The notes: generated by a model not told the origin, from the letters alone. A DNA stretch of 64,000 bases from Stutzerimonas kunmingensis (GCF_014764705.1 NZ_JACXXG010000002.1:248001-312000); one strand, 5' to 3'. Numbered from the stretch's first letter, positions 31,488-40,697 are shown. Numbers and translations: made by a program.

Positions 31488-33822
31488 AGGGCCTCCCTGC
31501 ATGTGGTGGTGGATCTTGCTCGATGGTGGCCCAGGGGGCCAGGAAGAAACTGAACGCCAGCCCGAGGCTGACCGTGAGGCCGAAGTTGCTCACCGCCGGC
31601 GTGCTGGAAATCGCCAGCAGGCCGAACGATAGCCAGGTGGTGGTGGCCGCCAGCAGCGTACCGACCAGGCTGACTGCAACACCGCCGACCCGCTCGCGCA
31701 TGAGGATCGCGTAATCGACGCCGATCGCCGTGACCAGCAGCAGGCCGAACAGCCCGAACAGGGTCAGCGGCTGACCCAGCCAGCCGAGGCTGGCCAGGCT
31801 TGCCAGGGCGGCCAGCAGCGGCACGGCCAGGCAGCGCAGGGCGCCGCCCGGCCCGAAGGGGAAGCAGAGCAGGGCAAAGATCAGCAGGCTGGCCAGCACC
31901 TTGAGTTCGGCGGCCTGCAGTTTGGTTGCGGCGAACAGCTGGTTGAGCCTGGCGGGTTGATCGACCAGCGTCGTGCCGGGCACGGCTTTGGCGATGGCTG
32001 CCAGCGCTGTGCTGTCGCGCAGTCCCTGCAGGCTGATCAGCCCGGCTACGCCATCGCTCGTTTTGCCAAGCCAGAGCGCTCGCCAGGCTTCGCCCAGCGG
32101 GCCGGCCAGCGCCGCCTCGATGGTCACCGGCGGTTGCGCCTGCAGGTGCTCGATCTCGACCCGCAGGGTGTCGACGTCGACGCCAAGCGCGGTCAGCGGC
32201 TGGCCTGCCGCGAGTAGTTGAGGCAGGGCGGCGCGCAGCTGCGCCTGCTCGGATGCTGGCGCGAGCAGCTGGCTCAGGGCAAGGTAGCCAACCAGCTGCT
32301 GCTCGGTCTGCAGAGCGTCCAGGCGGTGGCTCAGCTGCGCCTGACGCTCGAGCAGGGTGTCGGCATTTTCCGCACGCACGAGGAAATACTGACTGGTGGG
32401 CTGGAAACCGGTAATCGCAGCGATGCGCTCAGCCTGTTGCTGCAGTTCGGGTGCGCTGCTGACCCACTGGCGCAGATCGTCCTTGAACGACAGCTGCAGC
32501 ACGCCGCCGAGACAAAACAGTCCCAGGCCGGCCAGCAGCCAGGGCGTGGCGATGCGCGCCAGTAACGCCTGCCTCAGCTGCAGCCAGCGCTGCGCCCAGC
32601 CCAGCGGGTGCGGCCAAGGAGTCAGATGGCCGCTGAACAGCACGGGCAGCAGGCAGGTTGTGCAGAGGAAGGCGCCGAGCAATCCGGCCGCAGAGAACAC
32701 TGCCACCTGGGTCAGTGCCGGGAAGGGCGTGAAAGCCAGCGCCAGATAGCCGATCAGGTTGGTTAACAGGGCCAGCGCCAGTCCCGGCAGGATCAGACCA
32801 AGTGCGCGCCGGCCGTGCCAAGGCTGCAGCGTCCAGCTCTTGGACAGGAAGTGCAGCGGGAAATCCAGGCTCACGCCGATCAGGCTGGCGCCGAGCACCA
32901 GCGTCAGTACGTGCATCTGGCCGAACAGCGCGACGCAGGCGGCGGCCCCCGCCAGCGCACCGATCAGCACCGGCAAGGCGGCGAGCAGGATGCGCGGCGT
33001 GCGGAACAGCCAGAGCAAGAGCAGCAGGGTGGTACCCAGCGACAGGCTGCCGATCAGGCTCGCCTCGGCGCGGGCCGTGTGTTGGCCATGGGCGGCATGC
33101 AGCACGCCGCCGGCACTCAGCAGCTCGCCCCCCGCCGCTTCGATGTCGTCACGAGCCCGTTCGACGAGAGCTGCCACCTGCGGCGGCACACCCTCGTCGA
33201 AGGCATCGCCCTGCGCGCGCGCGTGTACGACCAGCCAGCGCTGACCTGCATGTTCGGCGACCAGGCTGCCGTCGTTCTCGGCGCGAACATTGCCCAGCTG
33301 CGGCAACCGTTGCAGGGCCAGGCCGGCGAGGCCGAACCAGTCCTGCCCGAGCGACAGCGGGCTGGCGGCGAACGGATCATACAGGCGCTCGAGGCGCTGC
33401 TGGATGAACGACTCCGGATGTTCGATCAGCTGCTGGCGATCAGCGCCGGCAAGCAGACCGAGGGACTGCTCGCGCAACTGGCGCGCGACGGCCGGCAGAT
33501 CGGTCTGCAGCGTGTCGCGCACCTGGGCGAACAGGCCGCTGCTGCGTAGTTCGGTGGCCAGGCGCGTGGCCAGCTGCCGGGCCTGTCGCTCGTCGGCGTG
33601 GCGGACGAGCAGCATCAGATCGCGCCTGAGGGGTTCCTGCATGCGCTCGGTCGCCAGCTCCTCGAGCGCGTCGTGGCTGTCGCTTGGCAGTAGCTGCAGC
33701 AGGTTGGCGCTCAGCGGCGGACCGTCGCGCCATTGCCAGGCGCTCAGCGCCAGCAGGCCGAGCAGCGCCAGGCAGAACAGCGCGGCCGGCCAGCGCCGGG
33801 GCTGCAGGGGTTCAGTCGGCAA
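31474..33822 (-). CDS. MMPL/RND-family exporter of APE cluster
   Basis: A 782-residue inner-membrane protein with an N-terminal helix, a large periplasmic loop (about 30-230), five or six helices, a second periplasmic domain, and a final helical bundle: the duplicated MMPL/RND layout. The helix block LVLGASLIGVSLDFPLHFLSK and its counterpart VTAIGVDYAILMRERVGG (in part) carry the Asp residues expected for proton coupling. It likely exports the polyene lipid across the inner membrane. Translation seems to begin at TTG 33822, inside the LolA-like gene; the RBS is weak, suggesting coupling. Confidence 0.88.
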   Translation of the reverse strand: MPTEPLQPRRWPAALFCLALLGLLALSAWQWRDGPPLSANLLQLLPSDSHDALEELATERMQEPLRRDLMLLVRHADERQARQLATRLATELRSSGLFAQVRDTLQTDLPAVARQLREQSLGLLAGADRQQLIEHPESFIQQRLERLYDPFAASPLSLGQDWFGLAGLALQRLPQLGNVRAENDGSLVAEHAGQRWLVVHARAQGDAFDEGVPPQVAALVERARDDIEAAGGELLSAGGVLHAAHGQHTARAEASLIGSLSLGTTLLLLLWLFRTPRILLAALPVLIGALAGAAACVALFGQMHVLTLVLGASLIGVSLDFPLHFLSKSWTLQPWHGRRALGLILPGLALALLTNLIGYLALAFTPFPALTQVAVFSAAGLLGAFLCTTCLLPVLFSGHLTPWPHPLGWAQRWLQLRQALLARIATPWLLAGLGLFCLGGVLQLSFKDDLRQWVSSAPELQQQAERIAAITGFQPTSQYFLVRAENADTLLERQAQLSHRLDALQTEQQLVGYLALSQLLAPASEQAQLRAALPQLLAAGQPLTALGVDVDTLRVEIEHLQAQPPVTIEAALAGPLGEAWRALWLGKTSDGVAGLISLQGLRDSTALAAIAKAVPGTTLVDQPARLNQLFAATKLQAAELKVLASLLIFALLCFPFGPGGALRCLAVPLLAALASLASLGWLGQPLTLFGLFGLLLVTAIGVDYAILMRERVGGVAVSLVGTLLAATTTWLSFGLLAISSTPAVSNFGLTVSLGLAFSFFLAPWATIEQDPPPHAGRPYGAA

Positions 33823-34423
33823 GATCGCGTTGCTCGCGGGCCGTGAGGGTGTCGTCGATCCGGCTATCGAGCAGACGGATCAGCGTGCGATCGCCCTGGG
33901 CTTCGTGAAGCTCGATCTGAGTCACCGTCTTGCCGCCTTGGATATCGATGTCAGCGAAGATCTGCTTGAGCAACGCGCCGCGTGGCGTCAGCAGCAGACG
34001 CCACGCATCGGTGTCGCCTTTCAGCTGCAGGTCGAAGTCGCGCTGCAGCGCCTGGGTGTCGCCACTCAGTACGGCGAGGAACAGCTGGTTCTGTCGGGCC
34101 GAACTGCCCTGCGGGTCGACGGCTTGCCAGCCCTGCTCGCTGCGCCGCGCGATGCCCTGGGCGGTGATGCGATAGTCCTGGCGGATCGGCTGCTGCAACA
34201 GCCAGAGCAGGCCGTGGTCGCGGGCGAGCACGAACTGGCCCCGGCTGGTCAGGGGCTGCGGCAGGGCACGGAGATGCTTTTCCTGAATGAAGTCGCCACG
34301 CACCACGGCCGGCCCGCTCAGCTGTTCGGCAAGCTGTGGCAGGTCGAAAGTCTGCGCCGTGGTCATGTTGGACACCATCAACAGGGCGATGGCGGTCAGC
34401 CATTTCTTGAAGGTCGGTGTCAT
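33812..34423 (-). CDS. LolA-like outer-membrane lipoprotein carrier of APE cluster
   Basis: A 203-residue periplasmic protein with signal peptide (TFKKWLTAIALLMVSNMTTAQ in outline, cut near AQT) and a LolA-type beta-barrel domain: RGDFIQEKHLRALPQPLTSRG in part, then GLLWLLQQPIRQDY. In LolA this fold ferries lipoproteins; in APE clusters it is thought to shuttle the aryl polyene lipid. ATG 34423 overlaps the thioesterase stop (ATGA). Confidence 0.85.
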   Translation of the reverse strand: MTPTFKKWLTAIALLMVSNMTTAQTFDLPQLAEQLSGPAVVRGDFIQEKHLRALPQPLTSRGQFVLARDHGLLWLLQQPIRQDYRITAQGIARRSEQGWQAVDPQGSSARQNQLFLAVLSGDTQALQRDFDLQLKGDTDAWRLLLTPRGALLKQIFADIDIQGGKTVTQIELHEAQGDRTLIRLLDSRIDDTLTAREQRDLAD

Positions 34424-34845
34424 GTCAGGGCGCGCTCCACCGCTTCGACGAACACCCGTGGCGAGGCCAGCAGCATCTCGCGGCTGGCGATCTCCACAGC
34501 GACCTGCACGGTGCTGCCGCGGGTCATGCGTTCGCCGGTTTCGGCATCGCGGATCAGGTAGTTGATCTTCAGGCGGCTCTCCCACTCCACCAGATCGGCG
34601 CGCACCACGATGCGCTGGTTGAAGCGGGCGCCGCGCATGTACCGCAACTGCACGTCGATGATTGGCCAGGCATAGCCGGCTTCGCGCATCTGCTGGTAGT
34701 TGTGGTCGATGCGTTCGAGCAGCGCACAGCGGGCGACCTCGAAGTACTTGACGTAGTGGCCATGCCAGACCACGTCCATGGAGTCGACATCGAAGAACGG
34801 CACGAGCATCTCGACCTCGGCCTGCAGTACGCCATCCTTACGCAT
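34420..34845 (-). CDS. Acyl-CoA/ACP thioesterase (4HBT hotdog family)
   Basis: A 141-residue hotdog thioesterase. The 4-hydroxybenzoyl-CoA thioesterase signature VDSMDVVWHGHYVKYFEVAR (D at the catalytic position, then HGHY) is clear. It would release free polyenoic acid from ACP, or clear stalled intermediates. The ATG at 34845 has GGAGCC upstream and overlaps the ammonia-lyase stop by eight bases. Confidence 0.9.
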   Translation of the reverse strand: MRKDGVLQAEVEMLVPFFDVDSMDVVWHGHYVKYFEVARCALLERIDHNYQQMREAGYAWPIIDVQLRYMRGARFNQRIVVRADLVEWESRLKINYLIRDAETGERMTRGSTVQVAVEIASREMLLASPRVFVEAVERALT

Positions 34846-36370
34846 AAAGGCTCCAGTGTCGGTTGCGGATCTGTTCGAGACACAGGCGCAGTTCGCCTTC
34901 CTGCGCGCGGTCTTCGATCAGCGGCGGGAAGGCCTCCGCCAGTTCGCCGTGCATGGCCGCCAGTGGTGCGGGCAGCGGGCGCGCGCCTTCCTGGCGCTGG
35001 CGTAGCCAGACGCCCTGCTGGGCGGCGAGCAGCGTGGCCGCGGCGACCTGCTCGGTCAGCTCCAGGCTGCGCAGGGCATCGCGGGCGGCGATGGTGCCCA
35101 TACTCACCTTGTCCTGGTTGTGGCACTCGGTGGAACGTGAAAACACGCTCGCCGGCATGCTGTTTTTCAGCGCTTCGGCGGTCCAGGCGCTGGTGCCGAT
35201 CTGCACCGCCTTGAAGCCGTGGTTGATCATCGCCGTGGCGGCCGGCGCGCCAGAAAGGTTGCTCGGCAAGCCGTGGTTGTAGCGCGTGTCGACCAGCAGG
35301 GCGAGCTGGCGGTCGAGCAGATCGGCGACGTTGGCCACCAGGTTCTTCAGGCTGTCCATGGCGAAGGCGATATGCCCGCCATAGAAGTGCCCGCCGTGTA
35401 GCACGCGCTCGTTGTCTGCATCGATGATCGGGTTGTCGTTGGCGCTGTTCAGTTCGGTCTCGATGAACTGGCGCAGCAGGCCCAGGCTGTCGGCCAGCAC
35501 ACCGAGCACATGGGGCGCGCAGCGGATGGAGTAGCGGTCCTGCAATCGATGCAGCGGCGCCGCGGGCGCATCGATGGCCAGGTCCTGACGAATCCAGGCG
35601 GCGACCTGAGTCTGGCCAGGATGCGGCTTGGCGGCGAACAGGCGCTCATCGAAGTGCTCGGGGTTGCCCTGCAGGGCGATCACGTTCAGTGCGGTGATAC
35701 GGGTCGCCAGCTGCAGCAGGTAGTCGGCGCGGGCGTAGGCCAGGCAGGCGAGTCCGGTCATCACCGCGGTGCCGTTCATCAGCGCCAGCGCCTCCTTGGG
35801 ACGCAAGGTCAAGGGTGTCCAGCCGAGCTGGCGATGCACTTCGGCGGCGCTGCGGCGCTCGCCGCGATACAGCACCTCGCGCTCGCCGGCGAGGGCGGCA
35901 GCTACATAGGATAGTGGGGTCAGGTCACCGCTGGCGCCGACCGAGCCTTCCTCAGGAATCAGCGGCAGCACATCGTGTTCGAGAAATGCCTGCATGCGTT
36001 CCAGCAGCTCGATGCGTACACCGGACATTCCATGGGTAAGCGAACGCAGGCGCGCGGCGAGCACGGCGCGGGTGGCTTCGGCGTCCAGCAACTTGCCCAG
36101 CCCGCAGCCATGAAAGGTGAACAGGTGTTGCGGCAACGCCTCGACCTGATGCAGCGGCACCGCCACCACGCAGGAATCGCCATAGCCGGTGGTAACGCCG
36201 TAGATCACGCCTTCGCGGTCCAGCAGGGTGTCGAGAAACTGCGCGCCGCGGATAATGCGGCTGCGAAAAGTCTCGTCCGCCTGCAGCCGTGCCGGCGCAC
36301 GGCGCTGCGCCACGGCCAGCACGTCCTCGATGCGCAGAAGGTGTTCGCCAAAGATCACGGGCTCAGTCAC
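34838..36370 (-). CDS. HAL/PAL/TAL-family aromatic amino acid ammonia-lyase
   Basis: A 510-residue MIO-dependent lyase that eliminates ammonia from an aromatic amino acid. The MIO triad Ala146-Ser147-Gly148 (GSVGASGDLTPLS) and catalytic Tyr57 (YGVTTGYG) are intact. The residue pair that sets substrate choice reads Phe86-His87 (LFTFHGCG) by eye: histidases have Ser-His, tyrosine lyases often His-Leu, phenylalanine lyases Phe-Leu. The late motif HNQDKVSMG has Gln where histidase has the diagnostic Glu. No hut genes are near. It is therefore probably a supplier of a cinnamate/coumarate-type starter, not a catabolic histidase. GTG start at 36370 with AGGA upstream; overlaps neighbours by eight bases on each side. 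Confidence 0.88.
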   Translation of the reverse strand: MTEPVIFGEHLLRIEDVLAVAQRRAPARLQADETFRSRIIRGAQFLDTLLDREGVIYGVTTGYGDSCVVAVPLHQVEALPQHLFTFHGCGLGKLLDAEATRAVLAARLRSLTHGMSGVRIELLERMQAFLEHDVLPLIPEEGSVGASGDLTPLSYVAAALAGEREVLYRGERRSAAEVHRQLGWTPLTLRPKEALALMNGTAVMTGLACLAYARADYLLQLATRITALNVIALQGNPEHFDERLFAAKPHPGQTQVAAWIRQDLAIDAPAAPLHRLQDRYSIRCAPHVLGVLADSLGLLRQFIETELNSANDNPIIDADNERVLHGGHFYGGHIAFAMDSLKNLVANVADLLDRQLALLVDTRYNHGLPSNLSGAPAATAMINHGFKAVQIGTSAWTAEALKNSMPASVFSRSTECHNQDKVSMGTIAARDALRSLELTEQVAAATLLAAQQGVWLRQRQEGARPLPAPLAAMHGELAEAFPPLIEDRAQEGELRLCLEQIRNRHWSLYA

Positions 36371-37307
36371 GACGCGGGTCCTGTGTGTTCCAGAAGGGAT
36401 AGAAGTTGAACCATTGCAGCGGCGCCTCCAGGCAGCGCGCGGCGAGGCGGTCGGCGTAGCGCTGCACTGCCTGCGCGATCACCGCGTCGCGGTCGGCGCG
36501 GCGCCAGCGGATGCGTTCGGCGAAGGGCTCGAGATGCACATGGAAGCGTTCGTCCTGCTTGAGACAGAACAGCAGATTCACCGGGCATTCCAGCAGGCCG
36601 GCGAGCAACCAGGGCCCCTGGGGAAACGCCGCCGGCTCGCCGAGAAAGTCCGCCATGGCGGTGCGCCCACCGTGCAGCGGCACCCGGTCACCGGCGATGG
36701 CCAACCACTCGCCACGCTCCAGACGCTGGGACAGCTGCAGCATGGTCGCCGGGTCCAGCTCGCTGACCTGGATCAGGCGCAGGTTGTCGGCGCCGGACTG
36801 GTCGAGCAGCCGGTTGAACTGCTCGGCGTGACGGGTGTGCACCAGCACGTTCATCCGTACTTCGCCGCCCATTTCCGCCAGTGCCCGGCAGATCTCCAGG
36901 TTGCCCAAGTGCGAGCCGACCAGCAGCTGACCGCGCGGCCCGGCGAGACTGGCGTGCAGGTTGGCCGGATCGTGGATCACCAGGCGTTCCCGCCCGACTC
37001 GCCCGCTCCAGACATCCAGCTTGTCCAGCAGCGCGTCGGCGAAACTCATGAACTGGCGATAGACCGAGCGGGTGCTTGGCTGCAGTTCGGCGCGACCGCT
37101 CCAGCGCGCCAGGTTGCCCTGATACTGGCGCGCGCTGTCACGGGCGCTGCGGCCGAAGAGGTAGAAATACAGCACGATCAGATACAGTAGCGGCGCCATG
37201 GTGCGCCGGCCAAGCACCCGTACCGCCCAGGCGGTCAGGCGCATCAGCGCGAAACTGCCGCGCTCGCGCTGCGCCGCCCAGTGCGAGGGCATCGGGGCTT
37301 CGCTCAT
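36363..37307 (-). CDS. LpxL/HtrB-like lipid acyltransferase
   Basis: A 314-residue protein with an N-terminal membrane segment (MAPLLYLIVLYFYLFG) and a lysophospholipid acyltransferase fold; the HxxxxE-type block appears as VGSHLGNLEICRAL (His and Glu). Related to lauroyl/myristoyl transferases of lipid A. In APE clusters such an enzyme, sometimes fused to the glycosyltransferase, joins acyl chains to the glycolipid carrier. ATG 37307 overlaps the glycosyltransferase stop (ATGA); the longer frame from 37583 is inside that gene. Confidence 0.85.
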   Translation of the reverse strand: MSEAPMPSHWAAQRERGSFALMRLTAWAVRVLGRRTMAPLLYLIVLYFYLFGRSARDSARQYQGNLARWSGRAELQPSTRSVYRQFMSFADALLDKLDVWSGRVGRERLVIHDPANLHASLAGPRGQLLVGSHLGNLEICRALAEMGGEVRMNVLVHTRHAEQFNRLLDQSGADNLRLIQVSELDPATMLQLSQRLERGEWLAIAGDRVPLHGGRTAMADFLGEPAAFPQGPWLLAGLLECPVNLLFCLKQDERFHVHLEPFAERIRWRRADRDAVIAQAVQRYADRLAARCLEAPLQWFNFYPFWNTQDPRRD

Positions 37308-38116
37308 CGTTGCAGGCGCCGGGCGAGCAGTTTCGGCGCGCGCAGCAGCATGCCGAAAAACAGTCGGGCATGCATGGCCGAGATCAGCGCATTGTCCAGC
37401 CAGAGGCGGAAGTGCGAGACGCCGTCGGCCGGATAATGCACCCGCGTCGGCAGCCAGACCATCGGCTGCTGCTGCCAGTGCAGACGCACCAGGATCTCGG
37501 TGTCGAAATCCATGCGCTGGCCCAGGTGCACGCGGTCGATCAACGCCAACGTCGGCTCCAGCGGATAGACGCGAAAGCCGCACATCGAGTCGCGGATCGA
37601 CAGCGACAGGGTGTTGATCCAGACCCAGACGTGTGTGAGGTAGCGAGCATACAGACGGCCCTTGGGCACGCTGGCGTCATAGTGCGGATAGCCACAGATC
37701 AGCGCGTCCGGTGCCTGGCTGGCGCGATCGAGAAACAGCCCGACGCCGGAGAGATCGTGCTGGCCGTCGGCGTCGACCTGCAGCGCATGGCTGAAGCCCA
37801 GGCGCCCTGCTTCGCGCAGGCCGCTGATCACCGCGCCACCCTTGCCCTGGTTGCGCTGATGACGGAGCAGGAAGACCTCCGTTTGCTCGGCCAGCTCGTC
37901 GATGACCGCCGCAGCGGCAGGGGAGGAACCGTCGTCCACCAGCACGCAGGGAAGGTCCGCGGCACGCAGCGCCGCGACCACTGCGGGCAGGCTGCGCTCG
38001 TGGTTGTACACCGGGATCACCGCGCAGGGCTTGAACCAGTCGTCTTCCGGCTGCAAGGGCGTTCGAACCACCGCGGTTGCAGCCGCTACGGGTGGCAGCT
38101 CGTTCAAAGTGGTCAT
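37304..38116 (-). CDS. Family 2 glycosyltransferase
   Basis: A 270-residue GT-A-fold transferase of the DPM/undecaprenyl-phosphate sugar type: AVIPVYNHERSLPAVV, VLVDDGSS, the metal-binding HALQVDADGQHD, and RDSMCGFRVYP. It has no membrane helices of its own. It probably adds a sugar to the lipid to which the polyene is attached. Overlaps the ligase stop and the acyltransferase start by four bases each. Confidence 0.9.
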   Translation of the reverse strand: MTTLNELPPVAAATAVVRTPLQPEDDWFKPCAVIPVYNHERSLPAVVAALRAADLPCVLVDDGSSPAAAAVIDELAEQTEVFLLRHQRNQGKGGAVISGLREAGRLGFSHALQVDADGQHDLSGVGLFLDRASQAPDALICGYPHYDASVPKGRLYARYLTHVWVWINTLSLSIRDSMCGFRVYPLEPTLALIDRVHLGQRMDFDTEILVRLHWQQQPMVWLPTRVHYPADGVSHFRLWLDNALISAMHARLFFGMLLRAPKLLARRLQR

Positions 38117-39789
38117 GGCTGCGCTCCCAGCAGAATGCGCCCGGACGAGCAGGGCTTGTCGTCGTTGTGATAGCTGAAGTACAGCTTGCCGCGCTCGCGA
38201 TCAAATCGCAGGCTCAGTTGCAGCCGGTCGCCGGGCCGGGCGAGCTGCTGGAATTTCAGCACTTCCAAGCCACCGAAACGTGGCGGCAAGTCGTCGATCA
38301 GTTCGCGCGCGAGGTCCATCGCCCACTCGATCTGGACGACGCCAGGCAGCACCGGCGTGCGCGGGAAATGGCCGCTGAAGTGCGCCAGATCGAGCGGCAC
38401 GCGCAGCTCGATCTGCCAGTGATCGTCTTTCCACTGCAGCGCCAGGCGCTCCGGTTGACGGGTGCGAGGTGCTTGCAGCCATGCATCCAGTTCGGCCTGT
38501 GGCAACTTGCCCTGAGGATTGACCGGTAGCTCGCGCACCAGCCGCCAGCGGCGCGGCAGGGCGAGTGCCTCGCAGTGGGTGCTCAGCTGTTTGCGCAATG
38601 CCTGGGTGACGCTGCGGCGCCCCTGATTGCGTAGCGCGAACACCCCCGCATCGCTCAAGGCCACGAGCGCGCCGAGATAGGCCCGGTTGTCCTGAATCAC
38701 CTCCAGGCGCGCTTCGCGGACGAACGGATGCTCGGCCAGCGCACGTTCCAGCATCGGCAGCGAGATGCGTTTTTCTTCCAGCTTGACGATGCGGTCCAGC
38801 CGGCCGCGCAGGGCGAAACGACCATCGGCGTGCAGCTCGGCGCCATCGGCGGTCTGCTCCACATGGCCGCGCCCAAGCCACGGCGACGCCACGCGCAGCG
38901 CGCCTTGGTCATCCTGGGCAAGCTCGACGCCCGGTAGCGGCTGCCAGAGTTCGCCACTCTGGCGCCAGGCGATGCCGCCGGTTTCCGAGCTGCCATATAT
39001 CTCCGTGGGCCACTGGCCAAGGCGCTGATGCAGAAATTCACCAGCTTCTGTTGGCAGCGGGCCGCCGGAGGAAAATACCCGGCACACCTGACGCAATGCC
39101 GGCCAGTCGAGGTTGTCGCCCATGCGCTTGAGCAGTGCGGGGCTGGCGACCCAGCAGAACGATCGCTGCTCACGGCTGGCCCGTTGCATGTCTTCGGCGA
39201 ACGGCAGGGCGCGTCGCAGAAAAGGGCGGCCAGCACAGAGTGGCCAGAGCACCCGAAACAGCAGCCCGTAGATGTGCTGCGTGGCGACGCTGCCAATCAC
39301 CGCGGAATCGCCGAGATCGGCGCCCCACAGGACCTCCAGTGCTTCGACTTCACTGGCCAGCTGATGCAGGCGCTTGTCGATCAGCTTGGGCTCGCCGCTG
39401 GAGCCCGACGTGCAGAGCGTCAGGCCAAGCAGATCTGAATCGAGCTCGGCCGCGGCAAGCGGAGCCGCCTGCAGATCGGCGAGGGCTGCGTCGCCCGCCT
39501 GATCGGTCAGCCAGAGCTCCGCCAACGGGCTCAGCCGTGCCCGACTGGCCGGCTGGAGGTCGGCAGGCAGCAGCACGCGCACCCCGGCGCGCCAGGCGCC
39601 AAGCATAGCGGTAGCCAGTTGCCCGGCATCTTCCAGGTGCACAGCGATGGTTCGCACGCCGCGCTGCTGCAGGCCGCCGGCCAGTTGCAGCGCTTCCTGC
39701 TGCAGCTGATCGAGCGCAAGCGTGGGGGTGTCGGTTACCGGGCGCGGCCCGCTTCGAACCAGCAGTTCGCACAGCCCAATCCAGTTCAC
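38113..39789 (-). CDS. Acyl-ACP/CoA ligase fused to FabA/FabZ-like dehydratase domain
   Basis: A 558-residue two-domain protein. Residues 1-450 form an ANL adenylation domain with P-loop LCTSGSSGEPKLIDK, EIYGSSETGGIAWR and the hinge region GRLDRIVKLEEKRISL. From about 455 a hotdog dehydratase follows, with GHFPRTPVLPGVVQIEW (His474 and the Glu in QIEW as catalytic pair). These equal the separate ApeH and ApeI of other APE systems: loading the aryl starter and dehydrating intermediates. Starts at GTG 39789 with a GTGA overlap to the membrane-protein stop. Confidence 0.88.
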   Translation of the reverse strand: MNWIGLCELLVRSGPRPVTDTPTLALDQLQQEALQLAGGLQQRGVRTIAVHLEDAGQLATAMLGAWRAGVRVLLPADLQPASRARLSPLAELWLTDQAGDAALADLQAAPLAAAELDSDLLGLTLCTSGSSGEPKLIDKRLHQLASEVEALEVLWGADLGDSAVIGSVATQHIYGLLFRVLWPLCAGRPFLRRALPFAEDMQRASREQRSFCWVASPALLKRMGDNLDWPALRQVCRVFSSGGPLPTEAGEFLHQRLGQWPTEIYGSSETGGIAWRQSGELWQPLPGVELAQDDQGALRVASPWLGRGHVEQTADGAELHADGRFALRGRLDRIVKLEEKRISLPMLERALAEHPFVREARLEVIQDNRAYLGALVALSDAGVFALRNQGRRSVTQALRKQLSTHCEALALPRRWRLVRELPVNPQGKLPQAELDAWLQAPRTRQPERLALQWKDDHWQIELRVPLDLAHFSGHFPRTPVLPGVVQIEWAMDLARELIDDLPPRFGGLEVLKFQQLARPGDRLQLSLRFDRERGKLYFSYHNDDKPCSSGRILLGAQP

Positions 39790-40361
39790 GGGCGCCCCCT
39801 CACACGCTGACGCACCAGCCACTCGCCGGAGAACAGCAGGCCCATCAACAGATAGGCGATCAGTCCGTTGTACAGCGTCCACCAGGCCAGCGGCGCCCAC
39901 AGCGTCAGCGCTGTAGCAATCGAGCCGTTGAAGATGAAGAAGCCTACCCAGACCCTGGTCACCTGCCGCGTATAGCGCACACCTGAAGGCGACAAATCCG
40001 GGTCCTGCAGGCGCGCCAGGCGCTCGATGACCGGCATCCCGCTGAATAGGCTGCCGGCAAACAGCACCAGCATGGCCGCGTTGATCAGCACCGGATACCA
40101 GCGCAGCAGGGCGGCGTTATCGAGCAGCCCGAGCAGCAGACAGAACAGCAGCGCGATGCCGGCCGTCCAGCGGCTTGCAGCACCGCCGTTACTCAGCAGG
40201 CGGGTCAGCCAGAGCGCTCCTAGGAGCGCCGCGAAGATCCGCGGCGAGAGGTGCTCGATACCGAAATAGACGGCGAAGGGATATGCCAGCCCGATGAGGA
40301 GCAGCACGAAACCCGCCATCCGCGTCACGCCGGCCGGGATCTTGGAAAGAGATGTCAGCAT
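39786..40361 (-). CDS. COG4648-type membrane protein of APE cluster
   Basis: A 191-residue protein with about six hydrophobic helices (for example AGFVLLLIGLAYPFAVYFG and WTLYNGLIAYLLMGLLFSG) and few polar loops except LARLQDPDLSPSGVRYTRQVTR in the middle (quoted in outline). This family is a regular member of APE clusters, with no demonstrated activity known to me; a role in lipid handling or export is inference. A 66-base gap, the largest in the operon, precedes it and its RBS is poor. Confidence 0.8.
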   Translation of the reverse strand: MLTSLSKIPAGVTRMAGFVLLLIGLAYPFAVYFGIEHLSPRIFAALLGALWLTRLLSNGGAASRWTAGIALLFCLLLGLLDNAALLRWYPVLINAAMLVLFAGSLFSGMPVIERLARLQDPDLSPSGVRYTRQVTRVWVGFFIFNGSIATALTLWAPLAWWTLYNGLIAYLLMGLLFSGEWLVRQRVRGRP

Positions 40362-40427
40362 CAGAAAAGTCCGGAAATGCCCTAGGTACGCCGTGCGCCA
40401 CTCGTGTGGTGAGGTCGCTCGCGTCGG

Positions 40428-40685
40428 TCAGGCTGTCTCCGCATTGGTCAGGCGGTAGACCGCCTCGACTACATCGCCCACAGTGCGCACGGCCTTGAAT
40501 TCTTCCGCGGCGATCTTCTTGCCGGTCTGGCGCTTGATGTGGTCGATCAGGTCAACGGCGTCGATGCTGTCGATCTCCAGGTCCTGATACAGGTTGGCTT
40601 CTAGGGTGATGCGCTCGGGCTCGAGCTCGAACAGTTCGACCAGAGCGTCACGCAGGGTCTGGAAAATCTCGTTGCGGCTGTTCAC
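40428..40685 (-). CDS. Acyl carrier protein (second of pair)
   Basis: An 85-residue ACP. Phosphopantetheine attaches to Ser40 in YQDLEIDSIDAVDL. Acidic helices match type II carriers. GTG start at 40685 with GAGGAG eight bases upstream. It follows the first ACP by 12 bases. No phosphopantetheinyl transferase gene is in the window, so a housekeeping enzyme elsewhere must activate it. Confidence 0.92.
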   Translation of the reverse strand: MNSRNEIFQTLRDALVELFELEPERITLEANLYQDLEIDSIDAVDLIDHIKRQTGKKIAAEEFKAVRTVGDVVEAVYRLTNAETA

Positions 40686-40697
40686 GGGAGATACTCC

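Noticed and set aside
34838..36370. Catabolic histidine ammonia-lyase HutH
   Set aside because: No hutU/hutI/hutG nearby, the histidase Glu is replaced by Gln, and the gene overlaps polyene-operon genes on both sides.
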